DNA of 12,828 nucleotides from Thermoplasmatota archaeon (GTDB lineage: Archaea > Thermoplasmatota > E2 > DHVEG-1): assembly GCA_030605515.1 (NCBI GenBank), contig JAUWIE010000078.1:1-12828 (forward strand), read 5' to 3'. Both the position numbers and the translations under genes were made by a program. Positions 1 to 6,460 of the stretch are shown here, one piece after another. Position 1 is the first letter of the stretch. Each line of letters starts with the position of its first letter. The notes beneath the pieces were generated by a model that saw only the letters and a list, made by a program, of their open reading frames with translations, ran no database searches and was not told the DNA's origin.

Positions 1-165
1 AAATTATGGCTTGAAGATATGGGCGGAGGTAAAAGCATAGGGCCAACTTTTGTTTCCGATGAAATAAGCTCACAATGTAAGCTAGGGTGGGTGATTTGCC
101 TTGAACTGGGAAAAACAACGAAGGGTTGGCAGATGTTAGGAAGTGGAAATGTGTATCCCTGGTGA
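1..165 (+). CDS. C-terminal end of an unidentified protein (5' end outside window)
   Basis: The first frame of the window is open for 54 codons and closes with TGA at 163-165. The translation has ordinary composition (Gly-rich start around residues 8-10, then mixed residues, ending GSGNVYPW), which looks like a folded protein tail. No motif identifies a family. It is followed by 61 nt and then a gene with its own promoter and ribosome-binding site, so the two need not be co-transcribed. An open frame of this length can occur by chance, so the call rests only on frame openness, composition and position at the edge. Confidence 0.45.
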   Translation, partial: KLWLEDMGGGKSIGPTFVSDEISSQCKLGWVICLELGKTTKGWQMLGSGNVYPW

Positions 166-215
166 AAAAATACATACAAACAATTATATGTAACACGTCT
201 AGGATACCAATAAAT

Positions 216-221
216 AGGAGG
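216..221 (+). promoter_or_regulatory. Shine-Dalgarno site of the TPR gene
   Basis: AGGAGG lies 5 nt before the ATG at 227 and is a near-perfect match to the anti-SD of 16S rRNA. A TATA-like AATTATATG at about 182-190 sits some 25-30 nt before a plausible start of transcription. Confidence 0.6.
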
Positions 222-226
222 ATATT

Positions 227-823
227 ATGACTAAGAAGTTTAAGGAGTATGTAGATAAAAACCATAGGGTAATGCAAGCTTATTATGATTTATGCGAGAG
301 ATATAACGGTCGTAATGTTAAATCCACGAAAAGACGATTGGAGCAGTTGATTGAGCAGGACCCTAATTTTTTAGATTCGCATATTTTGCTTTGTGAGATA
401 TTGAAAGGTGAGGGCAATGATGCAAAGGCAGAGAAGTTATTAGATGATGCATATGATAAAGCGGTGAAATTGATAACAGATAAAAATGGCAATTGGCCTG
501 ATGTATTGGAATGGGGTTGGCTGGAAAATAGGCATATCATAAGAACTATTTTGAATAAAGCCATCTCTTTGTGGGATAATAATGAGATTGATGGTGCTTT
601 AGATTTATTTAGAAAACTGTTGAAAACAAATCCTAATGATAATGTCGGTGCACGGGATTATATTTTGGCGATTAGGATGGATATGAGTTTTGAAGATTTT
701 GAAAATCGTTTCAATAAAGGCGGATTTTATGATATGGAACTTTCAAATTGGTTTGGTAAAAATTACAAAAGTTTTCCTGAAGAGTTTGATTGGTGGGAGA
801 AAGCTGTTGAAGAGGAAATGTAA
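227..823 (+). CDS. Tetratricopeptide-repeat (TPR) protein
   Basis: This is a soluble protein of 198 residues with no signal peptide or membrane segment. Two helix-turn-helix units fit the TPR pattern: residues ~35-80, with the turn EQDPNFLDSH and then NDAKAEKLLDDAY, and ~103-150, with EIDGALDLFRKLLKTNPNDN. The second ends in the proline-asparagine turn typical of TPRs. TPR domains bind peptides and assemble complexes, so the protein is probably an adaptor. The acidic, Trp-rich tail (EFDWWEKAVEEEM) is outside the repeats. The start is fixed by a strong AGGAGG site. The function cannot be told from context, and the downstream genes are small and unrelated. TPR assignment is by pattern only, but the coding status is firm. 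Confidence 0.85.
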   Translation: MTKKFKEYVDKNHRVMQAYYDLCERYNGRNVKSTKRRLEQLIEQDPNFLDSHILLCEILKGEGNDAKAEKLLDDAYDKAVKLITDKNGNWPDVLEWGWLENRHIIRTILNKAISLWDNNEIDGALDLFRKLLKTNPNDNVGARDYILAIRMDMSFEDFENRFNKGGFYDMELSNWFGKNYKSFPEEFDWWEKAVEEEM

Positions 824-863
824 CAGATTTCATATTGATGTGCTATTATTGGGGTGATGGAAG

Positions 864-1064
864 ATGGAGTTGATGATGAAAGATTATGGGCTGCCCAGGT
901 TGTCTAATGATTTTTTGCATTTTGACGTTTTGACACGATGGATTTATATACCGATATTGTCAAATAGTATCACGATATTGATGGTGGAGATAAGAAGAGG
1001 AAAAGAAAACAGTGTTGATAATTGGTTATATCGCATAGAATTACTGCAGAGAGAAAACAATTAA
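864..1064 (+). CDS. Small hypothetical ORF, possibly degenerate
   Basis: A 66-codon frame starts at an ATG preceded by GGGGTGATGG (851-860), which matches the anti-SD at a usable distance and favours this start. The product starts MELMMKDYGLPRLSN, has a moderately hydrophobic middle (IYIPILSNSITILMV) and a charged tail. It resembles nothing I recognise. A second ATG at 857, in another frame, stops after 16 codons, and a third frame after ~1018 stays open to about 1104. Several short open frames like this can mark a decayed gene. It could be real, a remnant or chance. Confidence 0.3.
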   Translation: MELMMKDYGLPRLSNDFLHFDVLTRWIYIPILSNSITILMVEIRRGKENSVDNWLYRIELLQRENN

Positions 1065-1108
1065 AAGAAAAAAATCTTATCATTCAAAAGGTTCTGAAAG
1101 GTTGAAAA

Positions 1109-1321
1109 ATGGCAGGAAATATTATTGATAGGTGTATTGGTAAATATTGTAAGATTGTTACGAAAGAACCAGGAGAAGAAAAAATACATGTAGTAACTGG
1201 TATAGTTAAAGATATTGACCATGATGACGGTTTTATAACAATTGAGTCGCATCAAGGCATCGGCTGCCTGAATATTAAAACGATAGTGGCGATAAAACCA
1301 AGCAACAAAAAGTATCAATGA
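1109..1321 (+). CDS. Small Sm-like/SH3-like beta-barrel protein
   Basis: The 70-residue product reads as a string of short beta strands: GKYCKIVTK (11-19), KIHVVTGIVKDIDHDDGFITI (25-45) and GCLNIKTIVAIKP (52-64). This is the layout of a small archaeal Sm/LSm or SH3-type barrel, in which such strands form a five-stranded ring that often binds RNA. The pattern variable strand, G-x-V-x-D-I, D-D-G-F-I-T-I, then I-K-T-I-V-A-I is typical of small archaeal proteins of this type, but the canonical Sm1/Sm2 motifs are not clear. AAGGTTGA just upstream supports the ATG. The gene converges with the XPB-Bax1 operon, 24 nt away. The fold is inferred; RNA binding is a possibility only. Confidence 0.6.
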   Translation: MAGNIIDRCIGKYCKIVTKEPGEEKIHVVTGIVKDIDHDDGFITIESHQGIGCLNIKTIVAIKPSNKKYQ

Positions 1322-1338
1322 TAATCGGTTTAATTATC
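1320..1338. terminator. Weak hairpin between convergent genes
   Basis: GATAAT (1320-1325) and ATTATC (1333-1338) form a perfect 6-bp stem with a 7-nt loop in the 23-nt gap between the small plus-strand gene and Bax1. It may help end transcription from either side. The stem is short and AT-rich, so the call is weak. Confidence 0.25.
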
Positions 1339-1344
1339 TCAAGA

Positions 1345-2799
1345 CTACATTTTTTCAACCACTTTTGTTGGATTCAAACCCTCCCATATCACCTTATAGC
1401 CCATGTAATCCAAGGCCAATGTTGTTAAATTATGATTCTGTAAGATTTCCTCCACTTTTTGATAATCTTGATGCGGTCTTATTTCCCGCTTTACCTTTTC
1501 TAAAAATATCTTTGAAACTATCTGTTCACCAATCACATAATAATTGGGAATCTCAATTTTAGTGAGAGTCTTGGGACTCACGTGTAACTCTTTTGCCATA
1601 TCCTGTATTGAGACGAGGTCTTGGGAAATATTGACTTCTCCCAATGTACCAAGTTCTTTATCTATCTGTTTTTCTTCCATTTCTCTCAAGATTCTTATTA
1701 TATCCATCATGGGTATTTTGTTGTTATAGAAGATGACATCACCAAGGAAATCCTCTTTCTTACAATTCAAGTTTTCATTTACTGCTACCGTAATAGTTGC
1801 TTCAGCTTCTTTAAGTTTGGAAATTTTCTTTTTTAGATATTCAGGTGTCCAGAAACCCACTATCTCCAGGTAATGTTTCATGCCATCCTTATAAAAACCG
1901 AAATCAGGGATGACAACATAGTTACCCGCTTTAACGACATCAGGTTCCCTTACAATCTCCCAACCCAAGTTCAGAGCCTTAAAATCACGGTAAAACTGCT
2001 GTTCAACCTTGCTATCGAAATGAGCAATTGGCTCTGTAGAAGCAGGGAAAGATACTTTGCTTTTAGAGTCCAAATCGAAATCAAGAATTCTAGGTTCTCC
2101 ACCGATTGTGGTTTCTATTATTGCATGTATCTGCCATTTTTCAGCATTCATAATTACAGGTAATAGTTTAGCCAGAGAAGTACCGTATTTCCTGTTTTTC
2201 TTAAATAGCGAACCTGGACCTGTAACTTTGACTCCATCATCAATCTCATACATCAGTCCCAGGTATTTGATTTGCCTGAAGATATGCTGATAATTCCCTT
2301 CTACTTTGAAATTAAGCCCCAATGCATCAAACAACAATGTCTGTGTAAGAGAAAGATTATACCGTCTTATCAACTCATCGGGATTCAAAGAGTTAAACTC
2401 TGAAAGTATCTGCTCTTCCCATAAGTCAGAAAACATTGCCTCTTCAACTTTCGATTTAGAAACTTGGAAAAACTGGAATGCTTCATCTAATAGTTTATCC
2501 CGTTCTTTAAGAGTCGTTACAAAACCCCGTTCAAACAAAAAGGACCTAACTTCTTTTCCAGGTAATTCAGAACTATCAACAAAACTACATCTACGTTCAA
2601 GTAATGTGCTCAAGCCTCTTACAACCTTGAAATTATCACCTTCTAATTCTTCCCGTTTCTCCAGTAGTTTTTTGTATTTCTCTCCTTTATACTGTTTAAA
2701 AATCTGAATTAACTCTTCCGCAATGGTTGTATCAGAAAGGTAACGAGGTATGATTTTACCTTTTCGTTTCCGAACCACCAATAAATCTCTCGGTAACAT
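1345..2799 (-). CDS. bax1: Bax1 nuclease, partner of archaeal XPB (DUF790)
   Basis: Bax1 binds XPB and supplies a structure-specific nuclease, so that the pair can open and cut DNA around a lesion or bubble. The protein has 484 residues, close to the family norm. Residues ~1-130 are a helical N-terminal domain. The DUF790 signature RYNLSLTQTLLFDA is at 146-159. The PD-(D/E)XK nuclease core spans ~260-345, with a glutamate at 266 (SKVEQQF), the PDF motif at 298-300 (D299) and LEIVGFWTPE at 311-320 (E312). As in other Bax1 proteins, VG stands where many nucleases have the K of ExK, and lysines 323-325 follow. Residues ~397-415 (SIQDMAKELHVSPKTL) look like a helix-turn-helix. The gene starts 2 nt after the XPB stop, so the two are co-translated. 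Nothing indicates damage. Confidence 0.92.
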   Translation of the reverse strand: MLPRDLLVVRKRKGKIIPRYLSDTTIAEELIQIFKQYKGEKYKKLLEKREELEGDNFKVVRGLSTLLERRCSFVDSSELPGKEVRSFLFERGFVTTLKERDKLLDEAFQFFQVSKSKVEEAMFSDLWEEQILSEFNSLNPDELIRRYNLSLTQTLLFDALGLNFKVEGNYQHIFRQIKYLGLMYEIDDGVKVTGPGSLFKKNRKYGTSLAKLLPVIMNAEKWQIHAIIETTIGGEPRILDFDLDSKSKVSFPASTEPIAHFDSKVEQQFYRDFKALNLGWEIVREPDVVKAGNYVVIPDFGFYKDGMKHYLEIVGFWTPEYLKKKISKLKEAEATITVAVNENLNCKKEDFLGDVIFYNNKIPMMDIIRILREMEEKQIDKELGTLGEVNISQDLVSIQDMAKELHVSPKTLTKIEIPNYYVIGEQIVSKIFLEKVKREIRPHQDYQKVEEILQNHNLTTLALDYMGYKVIWEGLNPTKVVEKM

Positions 2800-2801
2800 T
2801 A

Positions 2802-4118
2802 TTATTTCTTCCTTCTATATGATGTCCTGGTCTCCTTAGTCCCCTTAGTCACCAGCTCATAAAGCACTGCTTTTTTATTCTCACGAGGTCGCAACAACCG
2901 CCCCAATCGTTGAATATACTCCCTGCTACTACCAGTACCACTAACGATAATACCAACGTTTGCTTCAGGAACATCAATTCCTTCATCTAAAACCTGGGAG
3001 GAAACCAAAACAGAATACTCACCATTCTTGAATTTGTTAAAAACCTCTTCACGCTCATGAGAATCAGTTCTATACGTAATACACGGGATGAAAAACCGTT
3101 TTGAAATTTCATAAACCATATCATTATACCGTGTGAAAATTATAATTCTGTCATTCTTAGATAGTAACTCTTGAATCTTATCTATCTTCCCCTTGGAGTT
3201 ATACGCTATCTTTTCTGCTTTGTTTCTTGCTAAAAGAGCGTCACGAGCTTGGGAATCATATCCTGAACGCATGATAATCTTTTTAAAATCATTTGGTGTC
3301 CTCATCGTTATGTGTCTCGAAACAATATAGTTCCTGAACGTCTTATGATATTGTTCATATTCTTTTTGCTCCCCTTTGGTAAGCTCTACTAGTATTTTTT
3401 TGGTTTCATAGTTTGCTAGATATTCCCCTGTTAAATCATCTGTTTGTATCTCGTATACTTTCCCACCGATTAATCTCGGTATTTCTTCATGTAGACCATC
3501 CTCTCGTTCATAGGTAGCAGTCAGACCCAGTCTAAAAGGTGATGCGAACATCTCTGCAATCTGCCGATAACCTTCTCCAGGGAGATGGTGCACTTCATCA
3601 AAAATCAATAACTTGAACCGATTACCTAGATTTTCAGCGTTGAGATATGCGGAATCATAGGTTGAAACCGTGATAGCCTGTAAATCTTTCTTCTCACCAG
3701 TATACTCACCTATCTCAATATCAAACGTTTGCAGTTCTTCCTTCCACTGCCGAACCAAATCAAGAGTAGGTACCACTATAAACACAGGGGAATTAACATG
3801 TTCTATAATTTTTAATCCCAAAATCGTTTTACCAGAACCAGTGGGCATAACTACGACTCCCTTTCTCTGCAGTAACCATTGTTCTAAAGCCTTTTTTTGA
3901 TAACCTCTTAATGTTGCTTTACAGGATAAATCAGGACATGGTATCAAATCTAGTACAGAATCTTCATAGGAAATCCCAGATTTTTCTAGGTATTCTATTA
4001 TATCTCTGTAGTTTAAGGCCTGACTTCTGTAGCATCCTGACCTAGCATCCCATTTCGTGTTAGGGACGTTGTAGTCTCCTTTTAGTAGAATAGTGCCTTT
4101 GTGATAAGTAATTTTCAT
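2802..4118 (-). CDS. xpb: XPB/Rad25-type DNA repair helicase
   Basis: This is an ATP-driven superfamily 2 DNA helicase/translocase, the archaeal counterpart of the XPB subunit of TFIIH. The protein has 438 residues, normal for archaeal XPB. Residues 1-60 form the damage-recognition-like N-terminal domain. Motif I is MPTGSGKT (91-98), the DEVH box is at 174-177 (LIFDEVHH), motif III is TAT (200-202) and the RED loop characteristic of XPB is at 205-207. The thumb insertion is at ~250-310. Motif IV is IIIFTR (325-330), motif V is VLDEGIDVPEAN (377-388) and motif VI is YIQRLGRLLRP (401-411). All catalytic residues are present. GGGAGA immediately before the ATG serves as ribosome-binding site. It is the first gene of the pair with Bax1, probably acting in excision repair or bubble processing. 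Confidence 0.95.
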   Translation of the reverse strand: MKITYHKGTILLKGDYNVPNTKWDARSGCYRSQALNYRDIIEYLEKSGISYEDSVLDLIPCPDLSCKATLRGYQKKALEQWLLQRKGVVVMPTGSGKTILGLKIIEHVNSPVFIVVPTLDLVRQWKEELQTFDIEIGEYTGEKKDLQAITVSTYDSAYLNAENLGNRFKLLIFDEVHHLPGEGYRQIAEMFASPFRLGLTATYEREDGLHEEIPRLIGGKVYEIQTDDLTGEYLANYETKKILVELTKGEQKEYEQYHKTFRNYIVSRHITMRTPNDFKKIIMRSGYDSQARDALLARNKAEKIAYNSKGKIDKIQELLSKNDRIIIFTRYNDMVYEISKRFFIPCITYRTDSHEREEVFNKFKNGEYSVLVSSQVLDEGIDVPEANVGIIVSGTGSSREYIQRLGRLLRPRENKKAVLYELVTKGTKETRTSYRRKK

Positions 4119-4173
4119 TCTCCCAATCTTGGAAAAGGAATCACTCTTTTTTTAGTTATGGTAGTTTAGAATT

Positions 4174-4181
4174 TGTATAAA
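4174..4181 (-). promoter_or_regulatory. TATA box for the XPB-Bax1 operon
   Basis: Read on the minus strand this is TTTATACA, a good archaeal TATA box. It puts the transcription start near 4150 and leaves a leader of about 30 nt before the XPB ATG at 4118. The repair operon can therefore be transcribed independently of the AbrB-like gene upstream. Confidence 0.6.
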
Positions 4182-4203
4182 TGTAAAAGTACAGGTATGA
4201 AGT

Positions 4204-4425
4204 TTATACGCTTTTCTTTTTTTCATTAAGGGGATGTTGCTCTAACTTCTCAATAATCAGTCGATTGTGTTTCTTGTCGATACGCACTTTTATTATATCT
4301 TTTAAGTTGAAAGGAAACGAACTATCTCTAGCAACTTTTGTAGGAATATAGATGAAGTGTTTATCATAAAATTTTTTTCCTGTTTTTGTAGGTCTATTTA
4401 TAAATCTACCATTACCTTCAAGCAT
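4204..4425 (-). CDS. AbrB/SpoVT-like small DNA-binding protein
   Basis: The 73-residue product has one swapped-hairpin-like unit at residues ~23-61: HFIYIPTKVARDSSFPF, then NLKDIIKVRIDKKHNRLIIEKL. The pattern is strand, I-P, helix, a turn before K-D-x-I-x-V, a strand, a turn and a last strand, as in AbrB/MazE-type proteins. The basic N-terminus (RPTKTGKKFYDK) and tail suit nucleic-acid binding. AbrB-type proteins act as dimers, as transcription regulators or as antitoxins. No toxin gene sits beside it, so a regulator is more likely. It lies 85 nt upstream of XPB on the same strand and is divergent from the 4-TM gene. It may control either, including through the palindromes at 4469-4526. The start has only a weak SD (GGGA). 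Confidence 0.65.
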   Translation of the reverse strand: MLEGNGRFINRPTKTGKKFYDKHFIYIPTKVARDSSFPFNLKDIIKVRIDKKHNRLIIEKLEQHPLNEKKKSV

Positions 4426-4468
4426 TTTGTATCCCGAATTTGGTGTTACGAGATTTTAAAACAAAATG

Positions 4469-4526
4469 ATTTCCGAGCACCAATTTGGTAGCACAATTTT
4501 TATTAATGAACAATTAATTCGGAAAT
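4469..4526. promoter_or_regulatory. Nested inverted repeats in a divergent promoter region
   Basis: ATTTCCGA (4469-4476) and TCGGAAAT (4519-4526) are perfect 8-bp reverse complements. Between them lies the perfect odd palindrome ACCAATTTGGT (4479-4489). The sites stand between the divergent AbrB-like gene (start 4425) and the 4-TM gene (start 4569), close to possible TATA elements. They are candidate operators, perhaps for the AbrB-like protein. Function is inferred. Confidence 0.35.
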
Positions 4527-4568
4527 ACGCAGGATGAGGTATAAGAAAATATCAAAGGAGATGATGGA

Positions 4569-5036
4569 ATGACGATAAAATATAAAATTGGTAATCACCT
4601 AAAAAAAATTATTATAATCTTATTAACTATCACAGCTGTTTTCAATGTAATTACAATGTATCTTATTAAGGACATGACAATCATTGGATGTCCTTTATGG
4701 ATGTTACAAGCTATGTTTCTATGTGGAATTCCTTTTTTTGTGTTTGGCGTTTGGGGATACTGGCATAGTTTAGGAAGATACATTGATTGGGATAGAAGGC
4801 ATGGACGCTATGCGATGAGGGAAACCAGAGCTTTGGAGATAGAAGAACAAGGTCATCAATTTGTAATGGGTGGAAATGTATTTTTTTTTGGGTTTGGAGT
4901 ATTTTTAGCAATTTTACCACCATTTGCTATAATAACGACCACATCCATTGGGATTTACATTATGATTCCAAATTACATATTAATGATACTTTTAGTAATA
5001 TTTTTTGCGATGTTTTTCAGGAAAAGAAAGCGATAA
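4569..5036 (+). CDS. Four-TM membrane protein, unknown function
   Basis: The 155-residue product has four predicted membrane spans at residues ~12-33, 44-64, 102-124 and 132-151. A charged cytoplasmic-looking loop lies between spans 2 and 3 (HSLGRYIDWDRRHGRYAM and an acidic stretch after it), and the tail is RKRKR. By the positive-inside rule both termini and the charged loop face the cytoplasm. A long ribosome-binding region, AAGGAGATGATGGA, directly precedes the ATG. I do not recognise the family. It is divergent from the AbrB-like gene and shares its intergenic region, so the two may be regulated together. Coding status is firm because of the SD, the composition and clear membrane periodicity. 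Confidence 0.75.
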   Translation: MTIKYKIGNHLKKIIIILLTITAVFNVITMYLIKDMTIIGCPLWMLQAMFLCGIPFFVFGVWGYWHSLGRYIDWDRRHGRYAMRETRALEIEEQGHQFVMGGNVFFFGFGVFLAILPPFAIITTTSIGIYIMIPNYILMILLVIFFAMFFRKRKR

Positions 5037-5130
5037 AAAATACTATAAGTTTCCCAATAACAATAACACTCTCATACCTACACCACCAGGGACCCAATAC
5101 AGTGAAACATTTACAAGACAATAAGGAGAA

Positions 5131-5142
5131 ACTATAAAAATA
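5131..5142 (+). promoter_or_regulatory. TATA-box promoter of the 61-residue gene
   Basis: ACTATAAAAATA is a strong TATA element. It predicts transcription starting near 5157, about 15 nt before the ATG at 5172, leaving just enough leader for the GAGGT ribosome-binding site at 5162-5166. Confidence 0.55.
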
Positions 5143-5171
5143 AGGTTTGTATTGCCCGCTTGAGGTATAAT

Positions 5172-5357
5172 ATGGTATATACACATGAAGGATGGACCCT
5201 TTATACAAGGGATGTAGAATTGAAAGGCGGAAGAAAACAAACAATCTATTACTTTAGTAAGAGAACACCGAAGAGTGGCTCGCCATGCGATAAGCCAGAT
5301 AATATGACTGTTGGTGTTAATAAGAGAACTGGTTTACCATACTTGAAAAAGAAGTAA
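5172..5357 (+). CDS. Small conserved archaeal protein of unknown function
   Basis: The 61-residue product belongs by eye to a family of small archaeal proteins that pair an aromatic beta hairpin (GWTLYTRDVELKGG, then TIYYFSKRTPKSG) with the conserved ending VGVNKRTGLPYLKKK. The family is widespread in archaea and has no established function to my knowledge. The ATG at 5172 is preferred over the TTG at 5160, because GAGGT at 5162-5166 gives good SD spacing to the ATG and family members begin at about this point. It has its own promoter and stands alone between two membrane-protein genes. The strong conservation of the tail suggests a binding surface, but that is inference. Confidence 0.75.
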   Translation: MVYTHEGWTLYTRDVELKGGRKQTIYYFSKRTPKSGSPCDKPDNMTVGVNKRTGLPYLKKK

Positions 5358-5742
5358 ACCATCTTTTTCTATTTTTTGACAGGGACAAAAATAAGAAGTT
5401 TTAGGAGATTTTGATAGTAAACCTTTAATCATGAATTAAAACTCACTGGTGATACGTTTCTGCAACCTGGTAGTGATTTCTATTGAATATGATGGTATCT
5501 GTCCTGGAAATAGATTAACTGGTATTTCAGTAAGATTAGTGTTGGTATGAAGTTTTCTCCTTATTTGAGAGGTAACTTTATTAACCTACACTATTTTGAT
5601 GGAATGTCAGATACAAGTAGAAATATTGGTAGAGGTGCTTTATTCTTACCGTGGGGTTAGTGCAGTAAAATATTCATCAAATGCCTTTACTGCAAGATGA
5701 GGAAATAAGCAGTGATAGGTTGAAGGGGGAACATGACTAATA
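5358..5742 (+). other. Long gap without a clear gene; possible gene remnant
   Basis: This stretch of 385 nt has no convincing complete gene. A frame at 5514-5660 is open for 48 codons and looks coding in composition (MKFSPYLRGNFINLHYFDG, later GRGALFLPWG before TAG), but its only ATG (5547) has no ribosome-binding site. Another frame just before it (~5480-5549) is open across a sequence beginning EYDGICPGNRLTGISV. Two adjoining frames of this kind fit a frameshifted remnant. The end of the gap holds an inverted repeat at 5661-5694 and the SD of the next gene. Confidence 0.25.
5661..5694. repeat. 9-bp perfect inverted repeat before the 3-TM gene
   Basis: TGCAGTAAA (5661-5669) and TTTACTGCA (5686-5694) are exact reverse complements separated by 16 nt. 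They lie just after the stop of the possible remnant and about 50 nt before the next gene. They may form an RNA hairpin or an operator. No T-run follows, so it is not a clear terminator. Confidence 0.4.
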
Positions 5743-5994
5743 ATGATATGGCAAGATTATGCAATAACTTTAATCATCTATATGTTTGTGATGGTTACAA
5801 TTCCACAAGTTATAGATGTATGGAAGAAAAAAACTAGATTGAATCTATTAACCGATGGTCCAACTGCATTTGGAAACTATTTAATGGCAGCAGTCTTTGG
5901 TTCTTTAGGACTGTGGATTTCAGTAACATCTTCATTGCTAATTGCAACTCTTTGGCTAATGATTTTTATAGGTTCATGGAGAAAAAATGAATGA
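5743..5994 (+). CDS. Three-TM small membrane protein, PQ-loop-like
   Basis: The 83-residue product has three hydrophobic segments at residues ~7-24, 43-59 and 61-78. At 20-29 it has TIPQVIDVWK. Its proline-glutamine pair at the end of helix 1, followed by a basic turn (KKKTR), resembles half of a PQ-loop transporter. The size matches the SemiSWEET class, in which two such units pair to make a carrier. The rest of the signature is not clear, so transport of any substrate is a guess. GAAGGGGGA (5722-5730) lies 12 nt before this ATG. An ATG at 5733 is nearer but opens a frame of only 34 codons with no membrane character. A short downstream frame overlaps its end. Confidence 0.6.
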   Translation: MIWQDYAITLIIYMFVMVTIPQVIDVWKKKTRLNLLTDGPTAFGNYLMAAVFGSLGLWISVTSSLLIATLWLMIFIGSWRKNE

Positions 5995-6073
5995 ACCAGA
6001 GAAAGAACAATTAGTTGATGCAAAGCTGACTAAACAACTCTTGATAGTCGAAATAGTCTTTTTAAACAAGTAG
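5987..6073 (+). CDS. Very small ORF overlapping the end of the 3-TM gene
   Basis: A 28-codon frame starts at ATG 5987 inside the last codons of the upstream gene, with TGGAG about 6 nt before it, and ends with TAG at 6071. The product is MNEPEKEQLVDAKLTKQLLI and a short hydrophobic end. Overlap with an SD hints at translational coupling, but the frame is short enough to be chance or the start of a broken gene. Confidence 0.25.
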   Translation: MNEPEKEQLVDAKLTKQLLIVEIVFLNK

Positions 6074-6106
6074 TTGTTTTGAAATTGCGGTTTTGAGAGA
6101 GGAAAA

Positions 6107-6442
6107 ATGGGAAAATGTGAAGAAATACAAACATTGAGATAAGAAATAGAAAACTTAAATCCAACAGATGAAGAACTCGATGCTTTATTAGATGGTCGTA
6201 TTAACGATTTTATAACGGATAATTCTTGGAGACAAAGGAAATTTGGAGAAACTTACCATATACATATAGGATTAAAGAGGGATTATTATCTAGATGTAGA
6301 ACAAGCAAAAACATTCATAGAAAACATTAAGAAAAGGCGGAGTGAAAATGCGATACGATGAACAGGAATTGAGAGATATGCAAAAGTTGAGATAACTAGG
6401 GAAGAATATGAACAAATGAGGAAAGATTTAATGAATGTTTAA
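6107..6442 (+). pseudogene. Reading frame interrupted by two in-frame stops
   Basis: GAGAGG and an ATG at 6107 begin a frame that stops at TAA 6140 after 11 codons, then stays open for 72 codons to TGA 6359, and then for 26 codons to TAA 6440. Both open parts read like protein: EIENLNPTDEELDALLDG and later QRKFGETYHIHIGLKRDYY with a helical, basic end, then KVEITREEYEQMRKDLMNV. The mid-part has no ATG of its own. This looks like one ~111-codon gene with two nonsense mutations. An ATG at 6348 with GGCGGAG before it opens another frame of 15 codons. I do not recognise the family. Recoding is unlikely because two different stop codons would be needed. Confidence 0.5.
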
Positions 6443-6451
6443 TCATTCATT
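6430..6451. terminator. Hairpin at the end of the broken gene
   Basis: AATGAATG (6430-6437) and CATTCATT (6444-6451) form a perfect 8-bp stem with a 6-nt loop that contains the TAA stop of the preceding frame. TTTATCTATT follows. It could be a terminator, or an element acting on the next gene, whose ATG is at 6461 and has no SD. Confidence 0.4.
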
Positions 6452-6460
6452 TTATCTATT

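Noticed and set aside
2306..2707. A 133-codon frame on the plus strand inside Bax1
   Set aside because: It is antisense to a gene with clear conserved motifs, is rich in Ser and Asn as shadow frames are, and has no SD.
5017..5244. Minus-strand frames of 65-75 codons over the 61-residue archaeal gene
   Set aside because: They overlap a gene with a recognisable family tail, TATA box and SD, and have none of these themselves.
6107..6442. Stop-codon recoding (pyrrolysine or selenocysteine) as an explanation for the interrupted frame
   Set aside because: Pyrrolysine uses TAG and selenocysteine TGA with a special hairpin; here the first stop is TAA, so mutation is the simpler reading.
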